Source of the DNA: Acholeplasmatales bacterium
Lineage (GTDB): Bacteria > Bacillota_I > Bacilli_A > Acholeplasmatales > Anaeroplasmataceae
DNA length: 40,510 nucleotides
Reading direction: 5' to 3'
NCBI GenBank assembly: GCA_024697825.1
Contig: JAILEP010000077.1
Coordinates: 1 to 40,510 of the forward strand
Every line of letters starts with the position of its first letter. Position 1 is the stretch's first letter. Made by a program: the position numbers and the translations under genes. Below, one piece after another: positions 19,675 to 29,201 of the stretch. Below the pieces are notes generated by a model, which ran no database searches, had not been told where the DNA came from, and saw only the letters and a list, made by a program, of their open reading frames with translations.

Positions 19675-20406
19675 ATGATAGACGGATTCAAATTAACAGC
19701 TGTTACACTAAGAAGAAACCTCAAGGTTTCTGTCTATATTCCAGATGATTATTATAAGACAGGTAAGAGCCTTCCTCTTTGTATATTATTTGACGGACAG
19801 TATTATTTTAAGTTCCTTAATGAGGAGCCTAAGCTATTTAATATGAATGATTTATTAATTAAAGAAAATCGTCAATTTATCGTTGTTGCGCCACACGCTC
19901 CAAGGGAGGATATGCCTGATTGGAGAAAGTCAGAGCTAAATCCATATTATCAAGGTGAAATGACTACTGTTGAGCCTGATTTAGCCCTTAGATACGCTAA
20001 TTATATTACAAATGAGCTAATTCCCATCATTAAGATGAAATACCGAATTACAGACGAAATTTACCTTATGGGTGTTGAGGATTCAGCTATCCTATCCTTA
20101 TTTATGGTTTATTCATATGATATATATAAGGGTGCTATTATGTATTACCCTAATTTAGTAGAATGTAATCATAAGGTATTTGAGGATTTAGATATTAGAT
20201 TGGATAATACTAAAAGGATTTATTTATATCAAGGTGATGTCAATGAATCTGATAAGGAAAGCGAAAGCTTCTATGATTTACAATCTACTATCGCAAATGC
20301 AGGTGCCCCACTTATATTAGATTATGATATGGGTATGGATAATTCCTGGGATTCAATTAAGCTTCATATGAATATGGGCTTTGATATGATTGATAAGAAG
20401 AATTAA
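19675..20406 (+). CDS. Esterase-fold (PF00756-like alpha/beta hydrolase) protein, catalytic residues apparently lost
   Basis: Fold-level resemblance (SVYIPDDYYKTGKSLPLCILFDGQ, YLMGVEDSAILSLFM). ATG 19675 has SD AGGTGA at 5-nt spacing; the track starts at GTG 19666. Confidence 0.7.
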   Translation: MIDGFKLTAVTLRRNLKVSVYIPDDYYKTGKSLPLCILFDGQYYFKFLNEEPKLFNMNDLLIKENRQFIVVAPHAPREDMPDWRKSELNPYYQGEMTTVEPDLALRYANYITNELIPIIKMKYRITDEIYLMGVEDSAILSLFMVYSYDIYKGAIMYYPNLVECNHKVFEDLDIRLDNTKRIYLYQGDVNESDKESESFYDLQSTIANAGAPLILDYDMGMDNSWDSIKLHMNMGFDMIDKKN

Positions 20407-20433
20407 AAAATAGGTCTTGCGACCTATTTTTTT
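20405..20433. terminator. Bidirectional terminator shared by convergent genes
   Basis: AAAAAATAGGTC-TTGC-GACCTATTTTTTT; works in both orientations between the esterase-like gene and Sir2. Confidence 0.85.
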
Positions 20434-21146
20434 AATTCCTCTACTATATTTTTAATATCATCATGGATTACAATATCTGCTTGATTGTCATAAGATGTTT
20501 CACTCTTATTTAATAATACTAAATATTTACCTCTAAAATATCTTACAAATCCAGCAGCTGGATATACAACAAGTGATGTACCAACAATAATTAGCATATC
20601 AGCCTCATATATAGACTGTACCGCATTATTGATATCATTCTCATTTAAGCCTTCTTCATATAAAACTACATCTGGTTTAATAATTCCACCACATGTACAT
20701 CTAGGAACATCAGTTCCTAAAATATCCTTAAGCTCATATGATTTGCCACATTTCATACAGTAATTTCTCATTACTGATCCATGAAGCTCAATAACATTCT
20801 TTGAGCCTGCCATTTGATGAAGGTTATCAATATTTTGAGTTACAACTGCTTTAACCTTACCCTCTTTTTCAAGCTCTGCAAAATATAAATGTGCAGAATT
20901 TGGTTTGGCATTAGGATAAATCATCTTGTCAAAATAGAATTTATAAAAATCCTCTGGATATTTTAAAAAGAATGAATGTGAAATAATTTCTTCTGGTCTA
21001 ACCTTAGTTTTAAGCTTTTGATTGTAAATACCATCTGCACTTCTAAAATCAGGAATACCTGAATTTGTTGATAAGCCAGCACCAGAAAAAACAACTATAT
21101 TATTACATTCCTTAATTGCATTCTTTAGTCTTTCAATCTCGCTCAT
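20424..21146 (-). CDS. Sir2-family NAD-dependent protein deacylase
   Basis: VFSGAGLSTNSGIPDFRS, TQNIDNLHQMAG, zinc cysteines CMKC...CTCG. Confidence 0.95.
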   Translation of the reverse strand: MSEIERLKNAIKECNNIVVFSGAGLSTNSGIPDFRSADGIYNQKLKTKVRPEEIISHSFFLKYPEDFYKFYFDKMIYPNAKPNSAHLYFAELEKEGKVKAVVTQNIDNLHQMAGSKNVIELHGSVMRNYCMKCGKSYELKDILGTDVPRCTCGGIIKPDVVLYEEGLNENDINNAVQSIYEADMLIIVGTSLVVYPAAGFVRYFRGKYLVLLNKSETSYDNQADIVIHDDIKNIVEELKK

Positions 21147-21151
21147 ACTAA

Positions 21152-21502
21152 TTACCTCACAAATGAATTATTTGATAATCCTGCTATCCATTCTCTAACG
21201 CTTGGTAGGAACCCAAGTAGGAATGCAACAGCAACTCCAATGATAACTAATAAAATAATTTTTAATATAAATTTCTTACTACCAGAAATTGCCCAGAAAA
21301 AGGCAAGTACTCCAAATACTCCGATTACTACATAATCACAAACTAAATCAAATTTGGCAATCCATGCATAATCTAGATTTAAAAGCTTTAGGATTACAAG
21401 GGAAATACGGCATAGAATATAAACAAATGCCACAATACCAAGTGTCCTAACTAAAAAGCTTATTCTACTTTTACCCTTCGTTTTCTTTTCTTCAGCTGCC
21501 AT
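21152..21502 (-). CDS. Small membrane protein
   Basis: About 116 aa from ATG 21502 (MAAEEKKTKGKSRISF...), SD AAAGGAGG; track start 21544 overlaps the neighbour. Confidence 0.75.
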   Translation of the reverse strand: MAAEEKKTKGKSRISFLVRTLGIVAFVYILCRISLVILKLLNLDYAWIAKFDLVCDYVVIGVFGVLAFFWAISGSKKFILKIILLVIIGVAVAFLLGFLPSVREWIAGLSNNSFVR

Positions 21503-21521
21503 ACTTCTACCTCCTTTTATT

Positions 21522-21806
21522 TTATAATCCAATTCCAAATACACCGCAGATTGCTAATACTGCGAATACGATGAAAAATACCTGTAAAACAATCTTTAAA
21601 GTCTTATTCATCTTAACGCTGCTTAACCATAACCAGCCGATAATTAATGCTGTAACGATTAATACAATTCTTGCAATATTACCTAGTGTTGCAATAACAC
21701 CACCAGAAATACCACAAAGGCTTAATAACCAAACAGCACCACTACACATTAGTGCAAAAAATGCACAGAAGCCAATAATAGTTAAAAAACTATCTTTTTT
21801 CTTCAT
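21522..21806 (-). CDS. Small membrane protein
   Basis: 94 aa, hydrophobic segments, SD AGGGAG upstream. Confidence 0.7.
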   Translation of the reverse strand: MKKKDSFLTIIGFCAFFALMCSGAVWLLSLCGISGGVIATLGNIARIVLIVTALIIGWLWLSSVKMNKTLKIVLQVFFIVFAVLAICGVFGIGL

Positions 21807-21863
21807 GACCGTTCTCCCTTCACACTATTATTATATAATAAAACAACCTAAATAAAAACTAAA

Positions 21864-21881
21864 TCCCGGAAAAATCCGGGA
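21864..21881 (-). terminator. Intrinsic terminator after rsmH
   Basis: TCCCGGA-TTTT-TCCGGGA then TTTAGTTTTT. Confidence 0.7.
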
Positions 21882-21886
21882 CTTTT

Positions 21887-22810
21887 TCATCTTTTTCTTA
21901 TCGCTCTAAGCTTAGCTGAATGAGCTCTATTATTATATTCAAGCTCTTCCTCACTTGCAGTTAAAGGTTTTTTATATAAAAGCTCAAATGGAGCATCAGG
22001 AATATTAGCTAAAGGTAGACCCTTAGGAACCTCAACAGTTGAAGCCTCCTTAAAGACAGTCTTACAAATTCTATCCTCAAGTGAATGGAATGTTATAACA
22101 ACTGCAATTCCATCCTTATTAAGCATTTCTAAGGCATCAGTAATTGAAACCTCAAATACTCTTAGCTCATCATTTACTGCAATTCTTAAGGCTTGGAAAA
22201 TCTGCTTAGCAGGATGACCCTTAGCTCTTAAAACCTTGGCAGGTAAAGCACTCTTTATTACATCGACAAGCTCAAATGTTGTATGAATAGGCTGAGTCTT
22301 TCTAACCTCTTCTATTTTTCTTGCGATTTGCTTAGAAAAATTATCCTCACCATATCTATAGAAGATTCTTACTAAATCATCATAGCTCCATTCATTAACA
22401 ATCTTTTCAGCTGTTAGCTCCTGGTTTTGATTCATTCTCATATCAAGTGGGGCATCATAATTATATGAAAAGCCACGCTCAGGTATATCAAATTGGAATG
22501 ATGAAACGCCTAAATCATATAAAATACCATCAATATGTGTAACACCAAGCTTATTCAATTCTTCCTTTAAATTAACGAAATTAGATTTAATGAAGGTGTA
22601 ATTATTACCAACCTCATCTAATACTTCCTTACTTCTAGTATAGGCATAATCATCCTGATCAAAACAGTATAAATGACCAGTAGTTAGTCTTTTAAGAATT
22701 TCCTTAGAATGACCTCCACCACCAGTTGTCGCATCAACATAAATACCATCCTCTTTGATGTGTAATGATTCAATTGCCTCATTTAATAAAACACTCTTAT
22801 GGATATACAT
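21887..22810 (-). CDS. rsmH: 16S rRNA (cytosine(1402)-N(4))-methyltransferase
   Basis: [45 protein letters not shown] favours ATG 22810. Confidence 0.95.
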   Translation of the reverse strand: MYIHKSVLLNEAIESLHIKEDGIYVDATTGGGGHSKEILKRLTTGHLYCFDQDDYAYTRSKEVLDEVGNNYTFIKSNFVNLKEELNKLGVTHIDGILYDLGVSSFQFDIPERGFSYNYDAPLDMRMNQNQELTAEKIVNEWSYDDLVRIFYRYGEDNFSKQIARKIEEVRKTQPIHTTFELVDVIKSALPAKVLRAKGHPAKQIFQALRIAVNDELRVFEVSITDALEMLNKDGIAVVITFHSLEDRICKTVFKEASTVEVPKGLPLANIPDAPFELLYKKPLTASEEELEYNNRAHSAKLRAIRKR

Positions 22811-22873
22811 AAATAACATCACCGCGCTTATTATATCATAAATATAAATTATTTAATATTATTAAATAGAAAA

Positions 22874-22895
22874 GACTCAAGCCTTAGCCTGAGTC
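22874..22895 (-). terminator. Intrinsic terminator after HD-GYP gene
   Basis: GACTCA...TGAGTC stem then TTTTCTATTT on minus strand. Confidence 0.65.
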
Positions 22896-24586
22896 TAGCA
22901 TTCTATTTCACTATAATATTTTTCAAGGTTAGGTCTAGCTGCGACAAAATATTTTTCTAAACTCTTGTCAAACTGAGTACCCATTCCCTCCATAATGATG
23001 CTATATGCCTTTTCAAACGAGAATTTATCCTTATATACTCTCTTACTTACTAACGCATCATAAACATCAGCTATGGCCATAATACGAGCTTCAATTGGAA
23101 TCTCATCACCCTTAAGTTTTTCAGGATAGCCAGTTCCATCAATTCGCTCATGATGATAATGTGCCACATTTATAGCAATTTGCTTAAATTCCTTTTCCAC
23201 TGAATTATCTAGGATTTCATTTATAATTCTAGCACCCTCTGCCGGATGCTTCTTCATTTCCTCAAATTCTTCTGGAGTAAACTTACCAGGTTTTCTTAAA
23301 ATTGCATCATCAACCGCAATCTTACCTAAATCATGCATCGGAGCGGCCTTTATTACATTATTATAGAAGCTTTCGGATAAATTAATATTCTTATCCTTCT
23401 TCATTTCCTCTACTAATAATCTTACTCCCTCACTAGTTCTTTTAATATGACCACCTGTTGAATTGTCTCTACTTTCAACTATAGTTGCAATACCTAAAAT
23501 AGTATTATCATGCATTTTGATAATATCTCTAGTTTTTGCTTTAACCTCATCCTCAAGTTCATGGTTAAAATTACTGATTAGTTCAATATATTCTTGATTA
23601 GTAGTATCATCTTTAAACGTTATATGATAGCCACGATTTTTAAAGCCATCAAATAAATAGCTGACATTAAATAAATATATTCTATCCTCAATCTTAAAAT
23701 AATGATCAGTTGTTTGATTATCATTTATAAAATCATTAATCCAAACAATAATAGTACTATTAATTAAATCATTATCTACTTTTTTATCGACAGTTAATTC
23801 ATTTAACTCCTTAATGATTCTTTTAGCAGTTTCATTACTACCTAAATAATGTAATTTAAAATCGAATGAAATAAAACCCATTTCACCAGTTTCTACAATT
23901 GAATCAATTGCAGTATCTGTAATATTATACATACCTATTCTATCAACAATAATCAAGAAAATGATTAAATCAATATCATAAGCTAGTGGCATTACCTCAA
24001 AATATTTAATAAAAATTTTAAATAGGAAGAATGATAAAAAGCCAATTGTTTCTGTTAAGAACAATAAATAAATATTCTTTCTAGAAACCTGCTTCTTTTT
24101 AAAATAGGAATAAATAATACCAGCAAAGGTTAAAATGAAATAAACGACAACCATAGCCGTAAATAAGGTATGCATAAATCCATATTCCTTATTACCAATT
24201 ACAGAAACGCCATGATAATCAATTAGCTCTGCACTTTTATAGAAGACATCTGAATAGCCTTGAGTTAAAGAACCAGCATAAACAATAGATGTAATAATTA
24301 TTAAGCCAATTCGACACCACTTAGGCATTTTAAGCCCACATACTCCAAATACAGAAAGTAATATAATTAGCATTAAATAGCAACCGCCAAAATAGGTTAT
24401 CTTATTTATCATATAAGCTTCTTCTATATTAGTAGCTAAGGACATAAAGACATATGATAAATTAACAATTGGAATAAATATAAATAACAATGTTATTAAA
24501 GTATCAAAATGCTTATGCCATTTATAAAAATATACTAATAAAAGAAGGACTGAAATAGCAAATGTTAAAATGTAATATATTAGCAC
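22895..24586 (-). CDS. Membrane HD-GYP domain phosphodiesterase
   Basis: 7TM-like N-terminus; MHDLGKIAVDDAIL, HHERIDGTGYPEKLKGDEIPIEARIMAIADVYDAL. Confidence 0.9.
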   Translation of the reverse strand: MLIYYILTFAISVLLLLVYFYKWHKHFDTLITLLFIFIPIVNLSYVFMSLATNIEEAYMINKITYFGGCYLMLIILLSVFGVCGLKMPKWCRIGLIIITSIVYAGSLTQGYSDVFYKSAELIDYHGVSVIGNKEYGFMHTLFTAMVVVYFILTFAGIIYSYFKKKQVSRKNIYLLFLTETIGFLSFFLFKIFIKYFEVMPLAYDIDLIIFLIIVDRIGMYNITDTAIDSIVETGEMGFISFDFKLHYLGSNETAKRIIKELNELTVDKKVDNDLINSTIIVWINDFINDNQTTDHYFKIEDRIYLFNVSYLFDGFKNRGYHITFKDDTTNQEYIELISNFNHELEDEVKAKTRDIIKMHDNTILGIATIVESRDNSTGGHIKRTSEGVRLLVEEMKKDKNINLSESFYNNVIKAAPMHDLGKIAVDDAILRKPGKFTPEEFEEMKKHPAEGARIINEILDNSVEKEFKQIAINVAHYHHERIDGTGYPEKLKGDEIPIEARIMAIADVYDALVSKRVYKDKFSFEKAYSIIMEGMGTQFDKSLEKYFVAARPNLEKYYSEIEC

Positions 24587-24710
24587 CTATACCAACTCCC
24601 TATCCTTATTTTAAATTAAATACCAATAAAAATAAATCAAAATAATTAAAATTGTCTATAAAATGAAAGAAATAGTACAATTTATTAATATTTAACCTCA
24701 ATAAATAGAA

Positions 24711-24733
24711 AAAAGACACCCCAGGTGTCTTTT
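24711..24733 (-). terminator. Intrinsic terminator after rpmF
   Basis: AAAAGACACC-TGG-GGTGTCTTTT. Confidence 0.8.
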
Positions 24734-24755
24734 TCTATTAAGAATATTTAAGATA

Positions 24756-24950
24756 TTATTCTTCGTCAGAAGAAGCCTTAGATGTAACTACCTGCTTACC
24801 CTTATAGAAACCGCAGTTTGAACAAACTCTATGAGCTAAAGTTAATTCACCACAGTTAGGACAAGTAATCATACCAGGTACTGATAAAGCTAAATGAGAA
24901 CGTCTCATTCTCTTCTTCATCTTAGATACTCTACGGAAAGGTACTGCCAT
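24756..24950 (-). CDS. rpmF: 50S ribosomal protein L32
   Basis: [23 protein letters not shown]...CSNC zinc ribbon. Confidence 0.97.
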   Translation of the reverse strand: MAVPFRRVSKMKKRMRRSHLALSVPGMITCPNCGELTLAHRVCSNCGFYKGKQVVTSKASSDEE

Positions 24951-24962
24951 GTTTCATTCCTC

Positions 24963-25424
24963 CTACAGTAAATCTTTTAATGATGCAAAGGCTGGATTGA
25001 TACCCTTATCCTCTTCCTCATCCTCAAACTCCTCGTTTTGATCCTCGAAGCTTTCAGTTGATTGAGAAGCAGGCTTATTCTCAAGAATAATTGAAATGAT
25101 TGCTTCCTTAGTATCAAGAGTTTGACCCTCGATATAGGTTGCATCCATATTCTCGACATCCTTAGTGAATAGCTCTTCAGCATCTACATCTATTTCATAA
25201 GGTATTTCTTCTAGAGTTATTGAATCCTGAACGATAAGCTCAACATTAATATGGAATACACATAAATATGTATCCTCGCCTCTTTCCTTAATTGTAGTTG
25301 AAACCTTGCAAAGTGATGTTCTTAAAATGTCTTCAAATCCATTTAGTTCATCACTCAAATCAAGTTCTTCATCATACGAATAAGGCATTCTGAAATTACC
25401 TAACTGAGCTAAAGCAAATTTCAT
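24963..25424 (-). CDS. DUF177 (YceD-like) protein
   Basis: Immediately upstream of rpmF, DUF177-like sequence; ATG 25424 has SD GGGGTGA. Confidence 0.85.
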   Translation of the reverse strand: MKFALAQLGNFRMPYSYDEELDLSDELNGFEDILRTSLCKVSTTIKERGEDTYLCVFHINVELIVQDSITLEEIPYEIDVDAEELFTKDVENMDATYIEGQTLDTKEAIISIILENKPASQSTESFEDQNEEFEDEEEDKGINPAFASLKDLL

Positions 25425-25498
25425 AAAAATCACCCCAGCATTATTAATTATACGGAAACCGCCTGTAAATGTCAAGCAGTATTTATAGTAAATTAAAG

Positions 25499-25523
25499 GG
25501 GAGAAAGCTCTAAACCTTCTCCC
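25499..25523 (-). terminator. Intrinsic terminator after BY-kinase gene
   Basis: GGGAGAA...TTCTCCC stem then TTTAATTT. Confidence 0.55.
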
Positions 25524-25530
25524 ACAATTT

Positions 25531-27000
25531 TTATTCGTTTTCTTCTAGCTTTTCACTATCGTCTTTAGCTTCTTCTGTAGCAGTATTTGCTGCTTTAACA
25601 GCAGGGCTATTATCGATTTGTGAATCCTTATAGCTATTATAATAATAGTAATATCCAGTCTTAGATGATCTTGGAATCTTATTTACGCTAATACCAATAA
25701 CATTAATGCCTAATTCATTAAGCTGTGATAAATGCTCCTTAATAAGCTTCTTCTTAGCCTGATTAATAGAAACATTATATAAAACACCATCCGCAAGCTT
25801 TGCAGCTACAGTTGAATCATTTGATACTGAAAGTGGAGTAGTATCTAGGATAATGTAATCATAATCCTCTCTAAGCTTAGCAACTAAATCCTTTAAATGA
25901 TCTGATTCAAGAATAACTAATGAATTTAATACCGCAGGACCTGCAGTGATTACATCAATTTTCTTTTCGGTATGCTTAATTACCTTTTCATAAGAAATTG
26001 AATCATCAATATATTCTACTAAGCCTTCTGTTCTCTTTAGATTAAATGCCTTATGAAGTGTAGGTCTCTTAATATCTAAATCAACAACGATAACCTTCTT
26101 ACCATTTGCAGCCATAGCGACAGCTAAATTACAAGCTGTAGTTGTTTTTAATTCATTTTCAGTTGAAGATGTAATTGCAATAACCTTATAAGGATTTTCA
26201 ATATTAGCATATTTAATATTACCAAGTAGAGTATTATATTCCTCTAGCTGATATACACTAGTTGAATCAATTAGCCTAATTTCCTTAGCTTTAGCATTTT
26301 CCTTATTATCAACAAATTCACCAACAATTCTCACACCAGTTGCAGATTCAATTTCGTCCTTTGTCTTAAATTTATTAGACATGAATTCCTTTAAGAATAC
26401 AACAGCACAAGCAATTACAATACCACCTAATAAAGCAACAATTACATATAGCTTCTTATTTGGAGCATTGTATGTAGGATTTGTAGCAGGTGAAGTCTGA
26501 TTAACTGTAACCTGTAAAACCTTAATTGCTTCATTACCAGTATCAGGGTCACATTCTGCAATTAATTCAGCAGCGACCTCATCAGCGATAACCTTAGTTA
26601 AAGCCTTATCAGTACTTACAACACTAATAGTAACGATATATGAGCTGCTTGATACAGATACACCAACCATGCTCTTAATCTTACTTACTGTTAAATCTGA
26701 GTGCTTTTCCGCAACACCATCTAAAACGCAATCCTCTTCTACTAATTCAGCGATTGTCTGTACAACCTTTAATGAATTAGAATAATCAACAGAACCCTCC
26801 TTAGATGATGAAGAATTTGGACTAACAGCGACAAGCACATGAGTGCTTGACTTATATGTTGGAGTAACATATCCATAAGTATACACAATACCTAATACTG
26901 TTACTGCAACAACTATAATACCCATCAAAATAACATTTTTCCATAATGCGTGCAGAATATCAAATAAAGAAATTCCGCTTTCTTTAGTTTCTTTTTCCAT
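25531..27000 (-). CDS. Wzz-BY-kinase fusion (polysaccharide co-polymerase / tyrosine autokinase-like)
   Basis: Wzz N-terminus with two TM segments (LFDILHALWKNVILMGIIVV...LYVIVALLGGIVIACAVVFL), VIVVDLDIKRPT, YDYIILDTTPL, C-terminal Tyr cluster GYYYYYNSY. Confidence 0.88.
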   Translation of the reverse strand: MEKETKESGISLFDILHALWKNVILMGIIVVAVTVLGIVYTYGYVTPTYKSSTHVLVAVSPNSSSSKEGSVDYSNSLKVVQTIAELVEEDCVLDGVAEKHSDLTVSKIKSMVGVSVSSSSYIVTISVVSTDKALTKVIADEVAAELIAECDPDTGNEAIKVLQVTVNQTSPATNPTYNAPNKKLYVIVALLGGIVIACAVVFLKEFMSNKFKTKDEIESATGVRIVGEFVDNKENAKAKEIRLIDSTSVYQLEEYNTLLGNIKYANIENPYKVIAITSSTENELKTTTACNLAVAMAANGKKVIVVDLDIKRPTLHKAFNLKRTEGLVEYIDDSISYEKVIKHTEKKIDVITAGPAVLNSLVILESDHLKDLVAKLREDYDYIILDTTPLSVSNDSTVAAKLADGVLYNVSINQAKKKLIKEHLSQLNELGINVIGISVNKIPRSSKTGYYYYYNSYKDSQIDNSPAVKAANTATEEAKDDSEKLEENE

Positions 27001-27067
27001 ATATTACCTCATCGTCTCACTTTATATCAATTTTACCATAATTGTATATAAAAAGCAATGCTACATA

Positions 27068-28609
27068 TTAATCTCCAAAATCTAATTTTAAATCAACTAG
27101 ACCTTCATAAAAATCATCCTCATGAGTTACTAATATAACAGAACCTGGAAATTGATCAATTGAATCCCATAGCTCTGCCTTAGATAATATATCTAAGTGA
27201 TTAGTAGGCTCATCAAAAATAAGTACATTGCTTTTCTTCATAGACATCAAAGCTAATCTTACCTTAGTTTGCTCTCCACCTGAAAGCTCATTCATCGGCT
27301 TAATTGCTAAATCTCCCTTAATTCCAGCACTAGCCAAGATAGTTCTTAATTCACCATCTGTTTTTAAATGATAATAATATCTTAAATATTCAACTGGTGT
27401 TACATTATCTGCATAGAATTCCTCCTGAGCAAAATAATTTAAATCTGCACTAGGATTCCATGTATATGTACCATCAATTGGCTTAATAATATCCATAATA
27501 GTTTTAATGATAGTTGATTTACCAACTCCATTATGGCCTAATATAACAACCTTTTGATTTTGCTTAAGAAGAAAATCTAAATCCTCTAAAACCTTCTTAT
27601 CACCATAGCCAACAGTAAGCTTATTAAGCTTTAATACCTCTTGACCTAAGCCCTTAGAAAATGGGAAGGTAATATGCATAGGCTCATGATTCTTAGGCTT
27701 TTCAATCTTATCAATTCTTTCAAGCATCTTTCTTCTTGATTTTGCTTGTTTAGATGTTGTCGCTCTAACAATATTTTTAGCAATGAATGTTTCAGTTCTT
27801 TTAATAAATTCCTGTTGCTTCTTATAATCAGCTAAATATTGCTCTTCTCTTATTTCTCTTTCCTTTAAATATTGCTGATATGGCATATTATATCTAACCA
27901 TATTCTTATTATTTAAATTATACACTGTACCTGCAATTTCATTTAAGAACCATTCATCATGGCTTATTACTACAAAGGCCTTTTTAAAATCCTTTAAATA
28001 TTTAGCAAGCCATTCAATATGGGCTGTATCTAAGAAATTGGTAGGCTCATCCATTAATAGTACATCTGGTTCTTCTAGCAATAGCTTAGCTAAATAAACC
28101 TTAGCTCTTTGACCACCTGATAAATTACCAAGCTTAGTATCCATACCATATTCAGCAATTCCTAAGCCATTTACCATATTACCTAAGGTTGAATTAATCC
28201 AGTAAAAGTTAGAATTATCAAGCTCATGCTGAATAGATTCTGCATAGCTCATCCACTTCTCATATTCATATTCTGGACATGTCGCAAGCTTATCATAATA
28301 TGAATTCATTAAGGCTTCCTTATCGAATAAAGGCTTAAATACATCAACAATATAATCCTGAATAGAAATATTATCAGTGACCTTAAGATGCTGATCTAAA
28401 TAAGCATATGTAACATTATTCATCCAAATAACCTTACCTGCATCTGGTATTAAATTTTTACATATTAGCTTCATGAATGTTGATTTACCTGTACCATTAT
28501 CTCCAACTAGCACAATGTGGTCATTTGGAAGAATTCTAAATGCACAATCATTAAATAAATTAACATCCTTATATTTAAATCTTAAGCCTTCTACATCAAG
28601 TAGCGCCAT
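27068..28609 (-). CDS. ABC-F family ATP-binding protein
   Basis: Two Walker A (GDNGTGKST, GHNGVGKST) and two LSGG signatures, no TM domain. Confidence 0.93.
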   Translation of the reverse strand: MALLDVEGLRFKYKDVNLFNDCAFRILPNDHIVLVGDNGTGKSTFMKLICKNLIPDAGKVIWMNNVTYAYLDQHLKVTDNISIQDYIVDVFKPLFDKEALMNSYYDKLATCPEYEYEKWMSYAESIQHELDNSNFYWINSTLGNMVNGLGIAEYGMDTKLGNLSGGQRAKVYLAKLLLEEPDVLLMDEPTNFLDTAHIEWLAKYLKDFKKAFVVISHDEWFLNEIAGTVYNLNNKNMVRYNMPYQQYLKEREIREEQYLADYKKQQEFIKRTETFIAKNIVRATTSKQAKSRRKMLERIDKIEKPKNHEPMHITFPFSKGLGQEVLKLNKLTVGYGDKKVLEDLDFLLKQNQKVVILGHNGVGKSTIIKTIMDIIKPIDGTYTWNPSADLNYFAQEEFYADNVTPVEYLRYYYHLKTDGELRTILASAGIKGDLAIKPMNELSGGEQTKVRLALMSMKKSNVLIFDEPTNHLDILSKAELWDSIDQFPGSVILVTHEDDFYEGLVDLKLDFGD

Positions 28610-28610
28610 T

Positions 28611-29129
28611 TTACTTCACCTTTTTCACTTTAGTTTTTAAAAATTCTAATAGCTTATCACTATTTTCATCACGTCTAATAGCGTAAGCCTTACTCTTAGG
28701 CATAATCATAAAAATATAATTATGCTTAGATATAACCTTTAATATATTAGAATAATTTTCGATTACAACCCTAGTTTTTTCATCATTTTTAATATTGATT
28801 TTTACCACATCATCTAAAAATAAAAATGAATAAGAAAGAGTGGTTGGTTTATTGCCTTTTATCTTAAGCATTGAAAATATGACAACACCTACACTTAATA
28901 AGCCAATTACTAATATAATACCTGCAACTACAAACCAACCAGAATCGACATTAAATACTGCAAATAATATTATCAATAAAATACCTAAAAGGAAATATCC
29001 AATACCAAATGGTAATGATTTTCCACTTAATATCTTAAATAATAATGTAGTTATTTTTTTAATCTCTTCTGAATTATAATCAGAATTTATTTTAAATTTG
29101 TTCTCATTATTTTCCATAATTTCCTCCAA
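28611..29129 (-). CDS. Membrane protein, function unknown
   Basis: Two hydrophobic helices; 1-nt gap to the ABC-F gene suggests an operon. Confidence 0.7.
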   Translation of the reverse strand: MEEIMENNENKFKINSDYNSEEIKKITTLLFKILSGKSLPFGIGYFLLGILLIILFAVFNVDSGWFVVAGIILVIGLLSVGVVIFSMLKIKGNKPTTLSYSFLFLDDVVKINIKNDEKTRVVIENYSNILKVISKHNYIFMIMPKSKAYAIRRDENSDKLLEFLKTKVKKVK

Positions 29130-29162
29130 ATACTAAAACATTATACCAAATATAAAAGTAAA

Positions 29163-29192
29163 AAGCCACATAGAATTAATTCTATGTAGCTT
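29163..29192 (-). terminator. Intrinsic terminator after thrS
   Basis: AGC-x-ACATAGAATT|AATTCTATGT-x-GCT then TTTTTAC. Confidence 0.75.
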
Positions 29193-29201
29193 AGTATATT
29201 T

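Noticed and set aside
21571-21855. 94-aa plus ORF, also 28840..29079, 32239..32574, 24977..25183 and 34568..34750
   Set aside because: Shadow or antisense frames of better-supported genes.
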